DNA of 64,000 nt from SIG480 sp045595365 (GTDB lineage Bacteria; Bacillota; Clostridia; Oscillospirales; JAAYXM01): the NCBI GenBank assembly GCA_045595365.1, contig JAZOAI010000038.1, forward strand, positions 42,056 through 106,055, written 5' to 3'. Each line of letters begins with the position of its first letter. The first letter of the stretch is position 1. Made by a program: the position numbers and the translations under genes. Under the pieces are notes generated by a model. That model was given only the letters and a program-made list of their open reading frames with translations. It was not told the DNA's origin and searched no databases. Of the stretch, positions 32,991-41,552 are shown piece by piece.

Positions 32991-34904
32991 ATGCCTGAAA
33001 AAGTAAACGGGAGCTATGACGAAAGTAATATTCAGGTTCTTGAAGGGCTTGAGGCGGTAAGACGCCGCCCGGGTATGTACATAGGCTCAACTTCAGAGCA
33101 GGGGCTTCACCACCTCGTTTATGAAATCGTTGACAATGCCATAGATGAGGCTCTTGCAGGCTACTGCTCCTGCATTACGGTAGAAATATGCGAGGGAGAT
33201 GTAATCTGCGTTACCGACAACGGGCGCGGAATCCCGACGGGGACCCATGCAACAGGAAAAAGCGCACTTGAAGTTGTTTTCACAGTCCTGCACGCTGGCG
33301 GAAAATTCGGCGGCGGCGGATATAAGGTATCCGGAGGCCTTCACGGTGTTGGCGCGTCAGTTGTTAATGCGCTTTCCGAATGGCTTGATGTAGAGGTCTG
33401 CGACGGTGAAAACGTTCACTATATGAGATTTATGCGCGGAGATGTTGAAACTCCGATTAAGGTAATAGGAAAGGGAAAAGAAACCGGAACAAAAATCAGA
33501 TTCAAGCCGGATGGCGAGATTTTTGATACCACCGTTTTCAGTTATGAGATTCTCAGAAAGCGTCTTCAGCAGCAGGCGTTTCTCAATGCCGGCGTCAGAA
33601 TCGTTCTTCGCGACAGCCGCGAGGAAGAGATAAAGAGCGATGATTTTTGCTATGAAGGCGGAATCCGCACATTTGTTGAGTATCTCAACGAAAAGATTAA
33701 AAAAGATGTTATTCATCCTGAGGTAATTTACGTTTCAGGAGAAAAAGACGACAATATGGCAGAGGTTGCGATGCAGTATAACGACGGGTACACCCCGAAC
33801 ATCATTTCCTTTGCGAACAACATAAACACAACCGAGGGCGGAATGCATGAAACCGGCTTTAAAACAGCGCTCACCCGAGTTATTACGGACTATGCAGCTA
33901 AAAACAATATGCTCAAGAACGAGGAAAAGCTTGAGGGAACGGATATGCTCGAGGGGCTTACCTGCATAATCTCCGTAAAGGTCCTTGAGGCACAGTTTGA
34001 AGGGCAGACAAAGACAAAGCTCGGAAACGCAAAGGTGAGAACTCTTGTTCACTCTATGGTTTCAGACAAGCTTTCAACCTTCTTCGAAGAAAACCCGAAG
34101 ATAGCAAGAGCTATTATTGCAAAGATAATTGATGCCGCTCGCGCAAGAGAAGCTGCAAGACGCGCAAGAGATTTATCCCGAAGCAAGAAAGGCCCGCTTG
34201 ATTCGTCATCGCTTCCCGGAAAGCTTGCGGATTGCCAGGTGAAAGACCCGCGCCTTACAGAGGTTTATATCGTTGAGGGAGATTCAGCGGCAGGAAGCGC
34301 AAAGGACGGCCGTGACCGCCGTTTCCAGGCGATACTCGCGCTGTGGGGGAAAATGCTCAATGTTGAGAAGGCGCGAGAGGACAAGATTTACGGAAACGAC
34401 AAGCTCTCGCCCGTTATAGCCTCTCTCGGAACGGGAATCGGTGCGGATTTCAACATTGAAAAGCTCCGATACCACAAGGTTATAATTATGTCGGATGCTG
34501 ACGTTGACGGCGCACACATCAGAACGCTTCTCTTAACGTTCTTCTTCCGTTTTATGCGGCCTCTCATAGAAGCCGGGCACATATATTTTGCTATGCCGCC
34601 GCTTTATAAGGTTTACAAGGGCAAGCAGGAGAAATACGCATACGATGATGACGCGCTTGCCGTGGCTCTTGAAGAATTGGGGCAAGACGCAAAGGTTCAG
34701 CGCTTTAAGGGTCTTGGTGAGATGGACCCCGAAGAGCTTTGGGAAACAACTATGAACCCCGAAAACCGCGTTCTTGCAAGGGTCACGCTTGAAGACGCGA
34801 TTGCCGCAGATGAGACGTTTACGCTTCTCATGGGCGAAAAGGTTGAGCCGCGCCGCGAGTTTATTGAGCAGAACGCGGGATATGCGACGAATATTGACGT
34901 TTAA
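32991..34904 (+). CDS. gyrB: DNA gyrase subunit B
   Basis: A 637-residue ATPase subunit of DNA gyrase. The N-terminal GHKL domain has YEIVDNAIDEALAGY, VTDNGRGIPTG and GGLHGVGASVVNALS; the transducer follows; the TOPRIM domain has EGDSAAGSAKDGRD and SDADVDGAHIRTLLLTF; the C-terminal tail carries FKGLGEMDPEELWETTM. The ATG at 32991 has GGAGG 9 bases before it; an upstream in-frame ATG at 32925 lies inside the remB gene. It pairs with gyrA 32 bases downstream. Confidence 0.98.
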   Translation: MPEKVNGSYDESNIQVLEGLEAVRRRPGMYIGSTSEQGLHHLVYEIVDNAIDEALAGYCSCITVEICEGDVICVTDNGRGIPTGTHATGKSALEVVFTVLHAGGKFGGGGYKVSGGLHGVGASVVNALSEWLDVEVCDGENVHYMRFMRGDVETPIKVIGKGKETGTKIRFKPDGEIFDTTVFSYEILRKRLQQQAFLNAGVRIVLRDSREEEIKSDDFCYEGGIRTFVEYLNEKIKKDVIHPEVIYVSGEKDDNMAEVAMQYNDGYTPNIISFANNINTTEGGMHETGFKTALTRVITDYAAKNNMLKNEEKLEGTDMLEGLTCIISVKVLEAQFEGQTKTKLGNAKVRTLVHSMVSDKLSTFFEENPKIARAIIAKIIDAARAREAARRARDLSRSKKGPLDSSSLPGKLADCQVKDPRLTEVYIVEGDSAAGSAKDGRDRRFQAILALWGKMLNVEKAREDKIYGNDKLSPVIASLGTGIGADFNIEKLRYHKVIIMSDADVDGAHIRTLLLTFFFRFMRPLIEAGHIYFAMPPLYKVYKGKQEKYAYDDDALAVALEELGQDAKVQRFKGLGEMDPEELWETTMNPENRVLARVTLEDAIAADETFTLLMGEKVEPRREFIEQNAGYATNIDV

Positions 34905-34936
34905 CACCGAAAGACAGACGAAAGAGGAAAAAATAT

Positions 34937-37429
34937 ATGAGTAAGGCAAGAAGAGATGAAAAACCGCTTAATCATCTTGACATAGAAAAGATTATAGATG
35001 TTGAGCTTAACTCGGAAATGAAACGCGCGTATATCGACTATTCAATGTCTGTTATAGTCGGGCGTGCGCTTCCTGATGTCCGTGACGGATTAAAGCCTGT
35101 TCACCGCCGCATACTTTATACCATGTATGAAGATGGCTTGACCCCTGACAAGGCTCACAGAAAAAGTGCGACAACGGTCGGCGACGTTCTCGGCAGATAC
35201 CACCCGCACGGCGACTCATCGGTTTACGATGCGATGGTGCGTATGGCTCAGAGCTTCTCTCTCCGCTATCCGATGGTAGACGGACACGGAAACTTCGGCT
35301 CGGTTGACGGCGATCCCGCAGCTGCATACCGTTACACCGAAGCCCGCCTTTCAAAAATTGCGCTTGAGATGCTTGCGGATATAGACAAGGAGACCGTAGA
35401 CTTTCAGGCAAACTTTGATGGATACCACCAGGAGCCTGTTGTTCTCCCGTCAAGAATCCCGAGCCTTTTAGTCAACGGAAGTAACGGCATCGCGGTCGGT
35501 ATGACGACAAACATCCCGCCGCATAACCTCTCTGAGGTTATTGACGCGACAATTGAGGTAATAGATAACCCCGAAGCTACACTTGCTGACCTTATGGAGC
35601 ATATAAAGGGCCCGGACTTCCCGACTGCCGGCGTTATTATGGGTGTGGCGGGAATAAGAGCGGCTTATGCGACTGGAAAGGGGCATCTCAAGGTCCGCGC
35701 GAAGACGGAGATTGAGGAGTTTGACAACGGAAGATATCGAATCGTCGCAACAGAGCTTCCGTATATGGTAAACAAGGCCCGCCTTATAGAGCATATCGCT
35801 GACCTTGTAAAAAATAAGGTTATAGAGGGAATCACACATATTCAGGACGAATCAAACCGCGAGGGTATCCGCGTTGTAATAGAGCTGTCCAGAACGGCAA
35901 ACCCGCAGGTTGTTCTCAATATGCTCTTTAAGCATACGCAGATGCAGTCAACCTTCGGCGTAATCTTGCTTGCGCTTGTTGACAACAAGCCGAGGACTCT
36001 GTCTCTGCGCGATATTCTTGATAACTATATCCTCTTCCAGAAGGATGTTATCAGAAGAAGAACAGCTTTCGAGCTTAAAAAGGCTGAAGCGAGAGCGCAT
36101 ATACTTGAAGGCCTCCGGATTGCACTTGACCATATTGACGAAATTATAAAAATCATCCGCGAGAGCTACAACGATGCAAAGGCTCGGCTTATGGATGCGT
36201 TTGATATGAGCGACATTCAGGCACAGTCGGTTCTCGATATGCGCCTTGCAAGATTGCAGGGCCTTGAGCGCGAGAAAATTGACAATGAGTATGACGAGCT
36301 CATGAAGAAGATAAAATACTGCAGAGAGGTTCTTGAATCCGACGCGCTTGTTGCAAGAATTTTAAAGGATGAGCTTCTTGCAATCCGCGCAAAATACGGA
36401 GATGAGAGAAGAACGGAGATTGTCCCGATTGACGACGAGATTGACGTTGAGGATTTAATCCCCGTTGAGGACTGTGCGTATACACTCACGCACCGCGGAT
36501 ATATTAAACGTATGCCGATTTCCGTCTACCGCTCGCAGAACCGCGGAGGCCGCGGTGTTTCTGCGATGAAGCAGAAGGAAGAGGACTTTGTTGAAACGAT
36601 GTTTACGGCATCAAGCCACGATTATATACTCTTCTTCACAACTCGCGGAAGAATGTATCGTATGAAGGGATTCAATATTCCGGAATCAAGCCGCACGGCA
36701 GTGGGGATGAATATAGTAAACCTCATTGCATTTGAGCCTGATGAAAAGGTTACGGCGATGCTCCCGATTAAGGAATTTAACGATGAGCATTATCTTGTCA
36801 TGGCGACAAAGAACGGAATCGTCAAGAGAATCGCGCTTTCAAGGGTTGACTCAACCCGAAAAGCGGGTGTCCGCGCAATCGGGCTTGATGATGACGATGA
36901 GCTTATTTCCGTAATGCTGACTGATGAAAAGAGCGAAATTATGCTTGCAACGCGGAAGGGCATGGCTATCCGCTTTGCGGCGACAGACATCCGCGCAACC
37001 GGAAGAGAGGCCGGCGGAGTTTACGGAATTGACCTTCGCGACGGCGATTATCTCATTGGCGCGGCAGCCGTATGTGAGGGCAAGGATATCCTGACGGTTA
37101 CTGAAAATGGCCTCGGAAAGAGAACTCCGGTTTCTGAATATCGCCTCCAGAGCCGTTACGGCAAGGGCATTATGAACTATAACATAAGCGAAAAGACAGG
37201 CGAGATAGCAAGCGTTATAATGGTTGATGACTCACAAGACGTTATGATTATCTCGAATGACGGAATCATCATCCGTCTGCCCGCGCGAGATATAAGCTGC
37301 CTCGGGCGCGTTACGAGCGGCGTAATCCTTATGAGAGTTGCCGAGGGCGTCAGCGTTATTTCAGTTGCCGCCGCACCTCACGAGGAAGATGAAGCTGAGG
37401 CTGAAGAAGCAGAACAAACAGAAGAATAA
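34937..37429 (+). CDS. gyrA: DNA gyrase subunit A
   Basis: An 830-residue breakage-reunion subunit. The winged-helix region has HPHGDSSVYDAMVRMAQ, with Ser and Asp retained at the two usual quinolone-resistance positions, and the catalytic tyrosine is in AAAYRYTEARL. The C-terminal beta-pinwheel has the GyrA box-like QNRGGRGVSAMKQ. The last 15 residues are highly acidic. With GyrB it introduces negative supercoils. The order recF-remB-gyrB-gyrA is standard for Firmicutes. Confidence 0.98.
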   Translation: MSKARRDEKPLNHLDIEKIIDVELNSEMKRAYIDYSMSVIVGRALPDVRDGLKPVHRRILYTMYEDGLTPDKAHRKSATTVGDVLGRYHPHGDSSVYDAMVRMAQSFSLRYPMVDGHGNFGSVDGDPAAAYRYTEARLSKIALEMLADIDKETVDFQANFDGYHQEPVVLPSRIPSLLVNGSNGIAVGMTTNIPPHNLSEVIDATIEVIDNPEATLADLMEHIKGPDFPTAGVIMGVAGIRAAYATGKGHLKVRAKTEIEEFDNGRYRIVATELPYMVNKARLIEHIADLVKNKVIEGITHIQDESNREGIRVVIELSRTANPQVVLNMLFKHTQMQSTFGVILLALVDNKPRTLSLRDILDNYILFQKDVIRRRTAFELKKAEARAHILEGLRIALDHIDEIIKIIRESYNDAKARLMDAFDMSDIQAQSVLDMRLARLQGLEREKIDNEYDELMKKIKYCREVLESDALVARILKDELLAIRAKYGDERRTEIVPIDDEIDVEDLIPVEDCAYTLTHRGYIKRMPISVYRSQNRGGRGVSAMKQKEEDFVETMFTASSHDYILFFTTRGRMYRMKGFNIPESSRTAVGMNIVNLIAFEPDEKVTAMLPIKEFNDEHYLVMATKNGIVKRIALSRVDSTRKAGVRAIGLDDDDELISVMLTDEKSEIMLATRKGMAIRFAATDIRATGREAGGVYGIDLRDGDYLIGAAAVCEGKDILTVTENGLGKRTPVSEYRLQSRYGKGIMNYNISEKTGEIASVIMVDDSQDVMIISNDGIIIRLPARDISCLGRVTSGVILMRVAEGVSVISVAAAPHEEDEAEAEEAEQTEE

Positions 37430-37474
37430 GAAAAAAGGAAGACGGGCGCAGTCGGCGAAAAGAGGGCTGAGTTT

Positions 37475-37918
37475 ATGAAACAAATTACAATTTATACCGA
37501 CGGCGCTTGCTCCGGAAACCCCGGGCCGGGTGGCTGGGGTGCGATTTTGGAATATCGCGGTGTATCAAAAGAAATTTCAGGCGGTGCGGCAGAAACTACA
37601 AACAACAGAATGGAGCTTACCGGCGTTATTGAGGCTCTTTCCGCTCTCCGCGAGCCGTGTGAGGTTACTGTTTTTACCGACAGCCGCTATGTTGTTGACG
37701 GCATAGAAAAGGGTTGGGCGAAAAAATGGCGCGAAAATGGATGGATGCGAAATAAAAGAGAAAAAGCACAAAACCCCGAACTGTGGGAAAGGCTTCTTTC
37801 CCTTCTTGAAATTCACAAGGTCTCTTTTACATGGGTGAAAGGGCATGCTTCAAACGAAAAAAATAACCGTTGCGATACTCTGGCGGTTTTAAAATCAAAG
37901 GAATATATGAAAGCATAG
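37475..37918 (+). CDS. rnhA: ribonuclease HI
   Basis: A 147-residue RNase HI that cuts RNA in RNA-DNA hybrids. Active-site segments: IYTDGACSGNPGPGGWGA (Asp), NNRMELTGVIEAL (Glu), FTDSRYVVDGI (Asp), and VKGHASNEKNNRCDTLA with the catalytic His and Asp. The basic handle region KKWRENGWMRNKR is present. It follows gyrA by 45 bases; a binding site GAGGG is 8 bases upstream. Confidence 0.96.
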   Translation: MKQITIYTDGACSGNPGPGGWGAILEYRGVSKEISGGAAETTNNRMELTGVIEALSALREPCEVTVFTDSRYVVDGIEKGWAKKWRENGWMRNKREKAQNPELWERLLSLLEIHKVSFTWVKGHASNEKNNRCDTLAVLKSKEYMKA

Positions 37919-37940
37919 TATAAAATGGGAGCTGAAACAA

Positions 37941-39110
37941 ATGATATATGCAGATAATTCGGCAACGACTAAAGTAAAAGCCGAAGTTCTTGAAAAAATG
38001 ATGCCGTATCTTACGGAGCAATACGGAAACCCCTCAAGCCTCTATGCCTTTGCATATGAGGCAAAGCGCGCGGTTGAGAAGGCACGCGCGAGCGTTGCGC
38101 TTCTTATCGGCGCAAAGCCTCGCGAGATATTTTTCACAAGCTGCGGAAGCGAATCCGACAACTGGGCGATTCGCGGAGTTGCAGCTAAATTCGGGAAGGG
38201 GCATATAATTACCTCTCAGATTGAACATCCCGCAGTTTTAAACACCTGCAAATACCTCGAAAAAAAGGGGTTTGAGGTAACCTACCTCCCGGTTGACGAA
38301 AAGGGGAGAGTTTCCCCCGAGAGCGTTTCAGCTGCAATCCGAGAGGATACAATCCTCATATCCATAATGACGGCAAATAATGAGATAGGGACAATCCAGC
38401 CGATTGCAGAAATCGGAAAGATTGCAAAGGAAAAGAAAATTCTGTTCCACACTGATGCGGTTCAGGCATACGGGCATATTCCGATGAATGTTGATGAGAT
38501 GAATATTGACCTTCTCTCACTCTCGGGCCATAAAATAGGGACACCGAAGGGCGTTGGCGCGCTTTATATCCGCACAGGAATAAAGCTTGATGCTCTCATC
38601 TGCGGCGGCGGGCAGGAAAAAGGCCGCCGCGCGGGAACGGAAAACGTTCCGTATATCGTAGCTCTCGGCGAGGCGGCGCGCCTTGCAAAAGAAAATATGG
38701 AAGAGAATATCAAAAAGCTTTCCGAAATGCGCGACAGGTTAATCACAGAGGTTGAGAAAATTCCGTATACACGTCTGACGGGGGATCGCGAAAACCGACT
38801 TCCGGGGCTTGTCAGCATTGTAATTGAGGGAATTGAGGGCGAAGCTTTGCTTCTCAATATGTTTAACGAGGGGATCTGCGCAAGCTCAGGCTCAGCATGC
38901 TCCTCGGGCTCGCTCGACCCGTCACACGTTCTTCTCGCAATCGGGCTTCCGCATCACATCGCTCACGGATCTCTCCGCCTTTCTCTCGGTGAGGACAACG
39001 CACCGGGTGACGAGATTAAGATTGCCGAGGCTGTGAAGAAGGTAGCTGCGCGGCTTCGCGAGATGTCGCCCGTCTGGGAAAACGGAAAGCCGATGTGGGC
39101 AGATGTTTAA
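37941..39110 (+). CDS. nifS: cysteine desulfurase NifS/IscS-like
   Basis: A 389-residue class V PLP enzyme that takes sulfur from cysteine for Fe-S cluster assembly. The N terminus is IYADNSATTKVKAEVLEKM; HTDAVQAYGHIP binds PLP; the Schiff-base lysine is in LSGHKIGTPKGVGALY; the catalytic Cys is in the loop SSGSACSSGSLDPSHVL. The gene starts 22 bases after rnhA and precedes the nifU-like scaffold by 69 bases, so they form a two-gene cluster assembly unit. No iscR regulator is present. Confidence 0.95.
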   Translation: MIYADNSATTKVKAEVLEKMMPYLTEQYGNPSSLYAFAYEAKRAVEKARASVALLIGAKPREIFFTSCGSESDNWAIRGVAAKFGKGHIITSQIEHPAVLNTCKYLEKKGFEVTYLPVDEKGRVSPESVSAAIREDTILISIMTANNEIGTIQPIAEIGKIAKEKKILFHTDAVQAYGHIPMNVDEMNIDLLSLSGHKIGTPKGVGALYIRTGIKLDALICGGGQEKGRRAGTENVPYIVALGEAARLAKENMEENIKKLSEMRDRLITEVEKIPYTRLTGDRENRLPGLVSIVIEGIEGEALLLNMFNEGICASSGSACSSGSLDPSHVLLAIGLPHHIAHGSLRLSLGEDNAPGDEIKIAEAVKKVAARLREMSPVWENGKPMWADV

Positions 39111-39179
39111 CAAATAATTGATATATAGCAGGAAGAAACCTGCGTGAAGAATTTCAAACGAAGACAAAGGAGAAAAAAT

Positions 39180-39608
39180 ATGTATAGCGAAAAAGTTTTA
39201 GACCATTTTTCAAATCCCCGCAATGTTGGCGAGCTTCCGGGTGCGAATGCTGTCGGCCAGGTCGGAAACTCCAAGTGCGGAGATATTATGAAGATATATA
39301 TGAAGATTGAAAACGATGTCATTTTAGATGTCTCTTTTAAAACCTTCGGTTGCGGTGCAGCTGTTGCGACGTCTTCTATGGCAACTGAAATGGTTAAAGG
39401 AAAAACGATTGAGGAAGCTCTTAAGCTCACGAACAAGGCTGTTGCAGAAGCGCTTGACGGGCTTCCGCCAGAAAAGCTTCATTGTTCCGTTCTTGCAGAA
39501 GAGGCTATTCGCTCTGCTATTGCGGATTACTACAAGAGCCAGGGAAGAGATACATCAAGCCTCGGGCTTTGTGACCACGACTGCGAAAATTGCTGCTCTC
39601 GCAAATAA
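39180..39608 (+). CDS. nifU: NifU/IscU-like Fe-S cluster scaffold
   Basis: A 142-residue scaffold protein. The IscU-type core shows MYSEKVLDHFSNPRNVGELP, GNSKCGDIMKIYMKI (first Cys), TFGCGAAVATSSMATEM (second Cys) and KLHCSVLAEEAI (third Cys). The C terminus adds LCDHDCENCCSRK, a short cysteine-rich tail not part of the core fold. GGAG 8 bases before the ATG at 39180 decides the start; a longer in-frame ATG at 39144 has no site. It works with the adjacent NifS-type desulfurase. Confidence 0.93.
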   Translation: MYSEKVLDHFSNPRNVGELPGANAVGQVGNSKCGDIMKIYMKIENDVILDVSFKTFGCGAAVATSSMATEMVKGKTIEEALKLTNKAVAEALDGLPPEKLHCSVLAEEAIRSAIADYYKSQGRDTSSLGLCDHDCENCCSRK

Positions 39609-39676
39609 CCGAGAGTATAATTTGATTCAAAAACAACAGATAGTATACGGGACTGAAAGGATACATAGCTTAATTT

Positions 39677-41041
39677 ATGGAAAATACTATACAAGAAAAT
39701 AAAATGGGAGTGCTTCCGGTAGGGAGGCTCCTTGCCGGAATGGCAATCCCGATGATGATTTCGATGCTCGTTCAGGCGTTTTATAACGTTGTTGACAGCA
39801 TTTTTGTTGCACAGATTTCAGAAAATGCGCTCAGCGCGGTCTCGCTTGCGTTTCCGCTGCAGAATCTTATGATTGCTTTCGGCGGAGGAACGAGCCTTGG
39901 TATGAACGCAATCCTCTCACGCGCGCTTGGAGAAAAGAGAGAAGAAACTGTTGAACGCGCGGCGAACACGGGGATTTTTCTTTCCCTCATTTCTGCTTTC
40001 GTCTGCGCGCTTATAGGATTTTTTCTCACACGTCCGTTTTTTGAGATTATGACGGATGTCACGGAGATAGTCGAATACGGAACTGATTATTCAAGCATCT
40101 GCCTTATTTTCTCGGTGGGAATTTTCTCGCAATTCTGCTTTGAGAGACTCCTGCAGTCTACGGGGAAAACAAGCCTTTCGATGATTACCCAGTTAATCGG
40201 CGCTGTTATAAACATTATTCTTGACCCCATTCTCATTTTCGGGCTTTTGGGCGCGCCGAAGCTCGGCGTTGCAGGCGCGGCGATAGCGACCGTTACAGGG
40301 CAGATAATAGCAGCAATCATTGCGGTTATAATAAATATAAAAGTCAATCACGAGATAAAGCTGTCCTTCTCAAAAATCCGCTTTGACGGGGAGATTGCCG
40401 GCAGGATTTACAAAATCGGTTTCCCGTCAATCCTTATGCAGTCGGTCGGCTCGGTTATGAACTTCTCCCTCAATCAGATTCTTCTCAGCTTTTCAACGAC
40501 CGCAACTGCAATTTTCGGAGCGTACTTCAAGCTTCAGAGCTTCATTTTTATGCCTGTTTTCGGGCTTAATAACGGAATGATTCCCATAATCTCCTATAAC
40601 TACGGCGCAAATCGGCCGGACAGAGTGAAAAAGACGATTACGCTTTCGATAATTTCGGCGATGGCGATTATGGCGGTCGGAACGCTTATCTTCGAGTTTT
40701 TCCCCAAGACGCTTCTCGGCTTCTTCAACGCATCGGAAGGAATGCTCGAGCAGGGAATCCCTGCGCTTCGGATAATTGCAACTCACTTTGTAGTAGCAGG
40801 CTTCTGCATCATAGTGAACACCGTCTGCCAGGCAATCGGAAACCCTATGCACTCCCTTTTCATATCTATATGCCGCCAGCTTCTGGTGCTTATTCCTGCG
40901 GCATGGCTGCTTTCCAGAGCGAGAATCTTAAATCTCGTATGGCTTGCTTTCCCGATTGCTGAGGTTGCATCTCTCATCCTGTGCCTTATATTCCTCTCAC
41001 GGACATTTAAGAAAATCCGGGGAGCGGAGGCTAATTCTTAA
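39677..41041 (+). CDS. MATE family efflux transporter
   Basis: A 454-residue multidrug and toxin extrusion protein with about 12 hydrophobic segments in two homologous halves. The N terminus PVGRLLAGMAIPMMISMLVQ and NVVDSIFVAQISENALSAVS are typical, as is GANRPDRVKKTI in the second half. The exported substrate is not known. The assigned ATG at 39677 has only a distant AAAGGA; MGVLPVGRLL (about residue 13) is an alternative start. It precedes the tRNA pair. Confidence 0.92.
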   Translation: MENTIQENKMGVLPVGRLLAGMAIPMMISMLVQAFYNVVDSIFVAQISENALSAVSLAFPLQNLMIAFGGGTSLGMNAILSRALGEKREETVERAANTGIFLSLISAFVCALIGFFLTRPFFEIMTDVTEIVEYGTDYSSICLIFSVGIFSQFCFERLLQSTGKTSLSMITQLIGAVINIILDPILIFGLLGAPKLGVAGAAIATVTGQIIAAIIAVIINIKVNHEIKLSFSKIRFDGEIAGRIYKIGFPSILMQSVGSVMNFSLNQILLSFSTTATAIFGAYFKLQSFIFMPVFGLNNGMIPIISYNYGANRPDRVKKTITLSIISAMAIMAVGTLIFEFFPKTLLGFFNASEGMLEQGIPALRIIATHFVVAGFCIIVNTVCQAIGNPMHSLFISICRQLLVLIPAAWLLSRARILNLVWLAFPIAEVASLILCLIFLSRTFKKIRGAEANS

Positions 41042-41077
41042 AAATTTTTCAATTAAGAAAAATTTTCGGAAAAACTG

Positions 41078-41106
41078 TTGACAAACCCGAGAATTTTTGA
41101 TATTAT
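41078..41106 (+). promoter_or_regulatory. promoter of the tRNA-Thr/tRNA-Tyr operon
   Basis: TTGACA (41078-41083), 17 bases, TATTAT (41101-41106), 18 bases before the first tRNA base. Strong. Confidence 0.85.
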
Positions 41107-41124
41107 TTATAGGCTGTTAAAAAT

Positions 41125-41200
41125 GCTGGTATAGCTCAATTGGCAGAGCAGCTGATTTGTAATCAGCAGGTTGTAGGTTCAAGTCCTATTACCAGCTCCA
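41125..41200 (+). tRNA. tRNA-Thr (anticodon TGT)
   Basis: A complete 76-base cloverleaf. The acceptor stem GCTGGTA pairs with TACCAGC, followed by T and an encoded CCA. The anticodon arm CTGATTTGTAATCAG carries TGT, and the T arm GTAGGTTCAAGTCCTAT has the normal GTTC loop. It is the first of two tRNA genes under one promoter. Confidence 0.97.
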
Positions 41201-41209
41201 GCTTTATAT

Positions 41210-41295
41210 GGAGGAGTTCCCGAGCGGCCAAAGGGGGCAGACTGTAAATCTGTTGTCTTTCGACTTCGGTGGTCCGAATCCACCCTCCTCCACCA
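41210..41295 (+). tRNA. tRNA-Tyr (anticodon GTA)
   Basis: An 86-base class II tRNA with a long variable arm. Acceptor GGAGGAG pairs with CTCCTCC, then A and encoded CCA. The anticodon arm CAGACTGTAAATCTG carries GTA. It begins nine bases after tRNA-Thr and its 3' end merges into the terminator stem. Confidence 0.97.
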
Positions 41296-41336
41296 AACAG
41301 AAAAACCACCCAATAGGGTGGTTTTTCTGTTTGGTG
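41291..41336 (+). terminator. terminator of the tRNA operon
   Basis: A 21-bp perfect inverted repeat (CACCAAACAGAAAAACCACC core) with an AATA loop. The left arm starts in the CCA end of tRNA-Tyr, so the right arm is complementary to the tRNA 3' end. The U stretch is inside the stem. Confidence 0.85.
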
Positions 41337-41500
41337 GAATGAAGCGTTCCCTTCGGGAACATTAAGCAGCCTTCGGCTATGAAGACGCTTACGCTAATGA
41401 AGTGTGCGGCGGCACATTAAGGAACGCTTCGCTTCATACGAGCTTTGCTCGTGCTTCGTAGGGTGCAAGCCCTGCTTCATATTTGCAAGGCAAATGCTTC
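41337..41500 (+). repeat. array of short hairpins joined by a GCTTCAT-like linker
   Basis: At least six small hairpins lie in 164 bases. Clear stems are GTTCCC-TTC-GGGAAC, AGCC-TTC-GGCT, TGTGC-GGCG-GCACA, ACGAGC-TTT-GCTCGT, AGGG-TGCAAG-CCCT and ATTTGC-AAG-GCAAAT. In the left part the linkers read ATGAAG or ATTAAG; in the right part they read GCTTCAT or GCTTCGT, the reverse complement, so the array is roughly an inverted repeat. Stems differ in sequence but remain complementary. It is placed between a tRNA terminator and the promoter of a four-helix-bundle gene. There are no conserved direct repeats with unique spacers, so it is not a CRISPR. Confidence 0.8.
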
Positions 41501-41501
41501 A

Positions 41502-41530
41502 TTTACAGAACTTAAAGTTTATGATATACT
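41502..41530 (+). promoter_or_regulatory. promoter of the four-helix-bundle gene
   Basis: TTTACA (41502-41507), 17 bases, TATACT (41525-41530), 23 bases before the ATG. It begins directly after the last linker of the hairpin array. Confidence 0.75.
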
Positions 41531-41552
41531 AAATTTGAAAGTAGGTGCTTTT

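Noticed and set aside
35170..35280. Quinolone-resistance change in GyrA
   Set aside because: The segment GDSSVYDAMVRMAQ retains Ser and Asp at the key positions.
35052..35453. 133-residue antisense frame in gyrA
   Set aside because: It lies fully within a highly conserved gene and has no start signal or family.
41125..41295. Integration site of a tRNA-targeting island
   Set aside because: No integrase and no direct repeat of the tRNA 3' end was seen downstream; the similarity there is an inverted copy explained by the terminator.
41337..41500. CRISPR array
   Set aside because: Repeats are only 6-7 bases, stems between them are themselves hairpins, and no cas gene is present.
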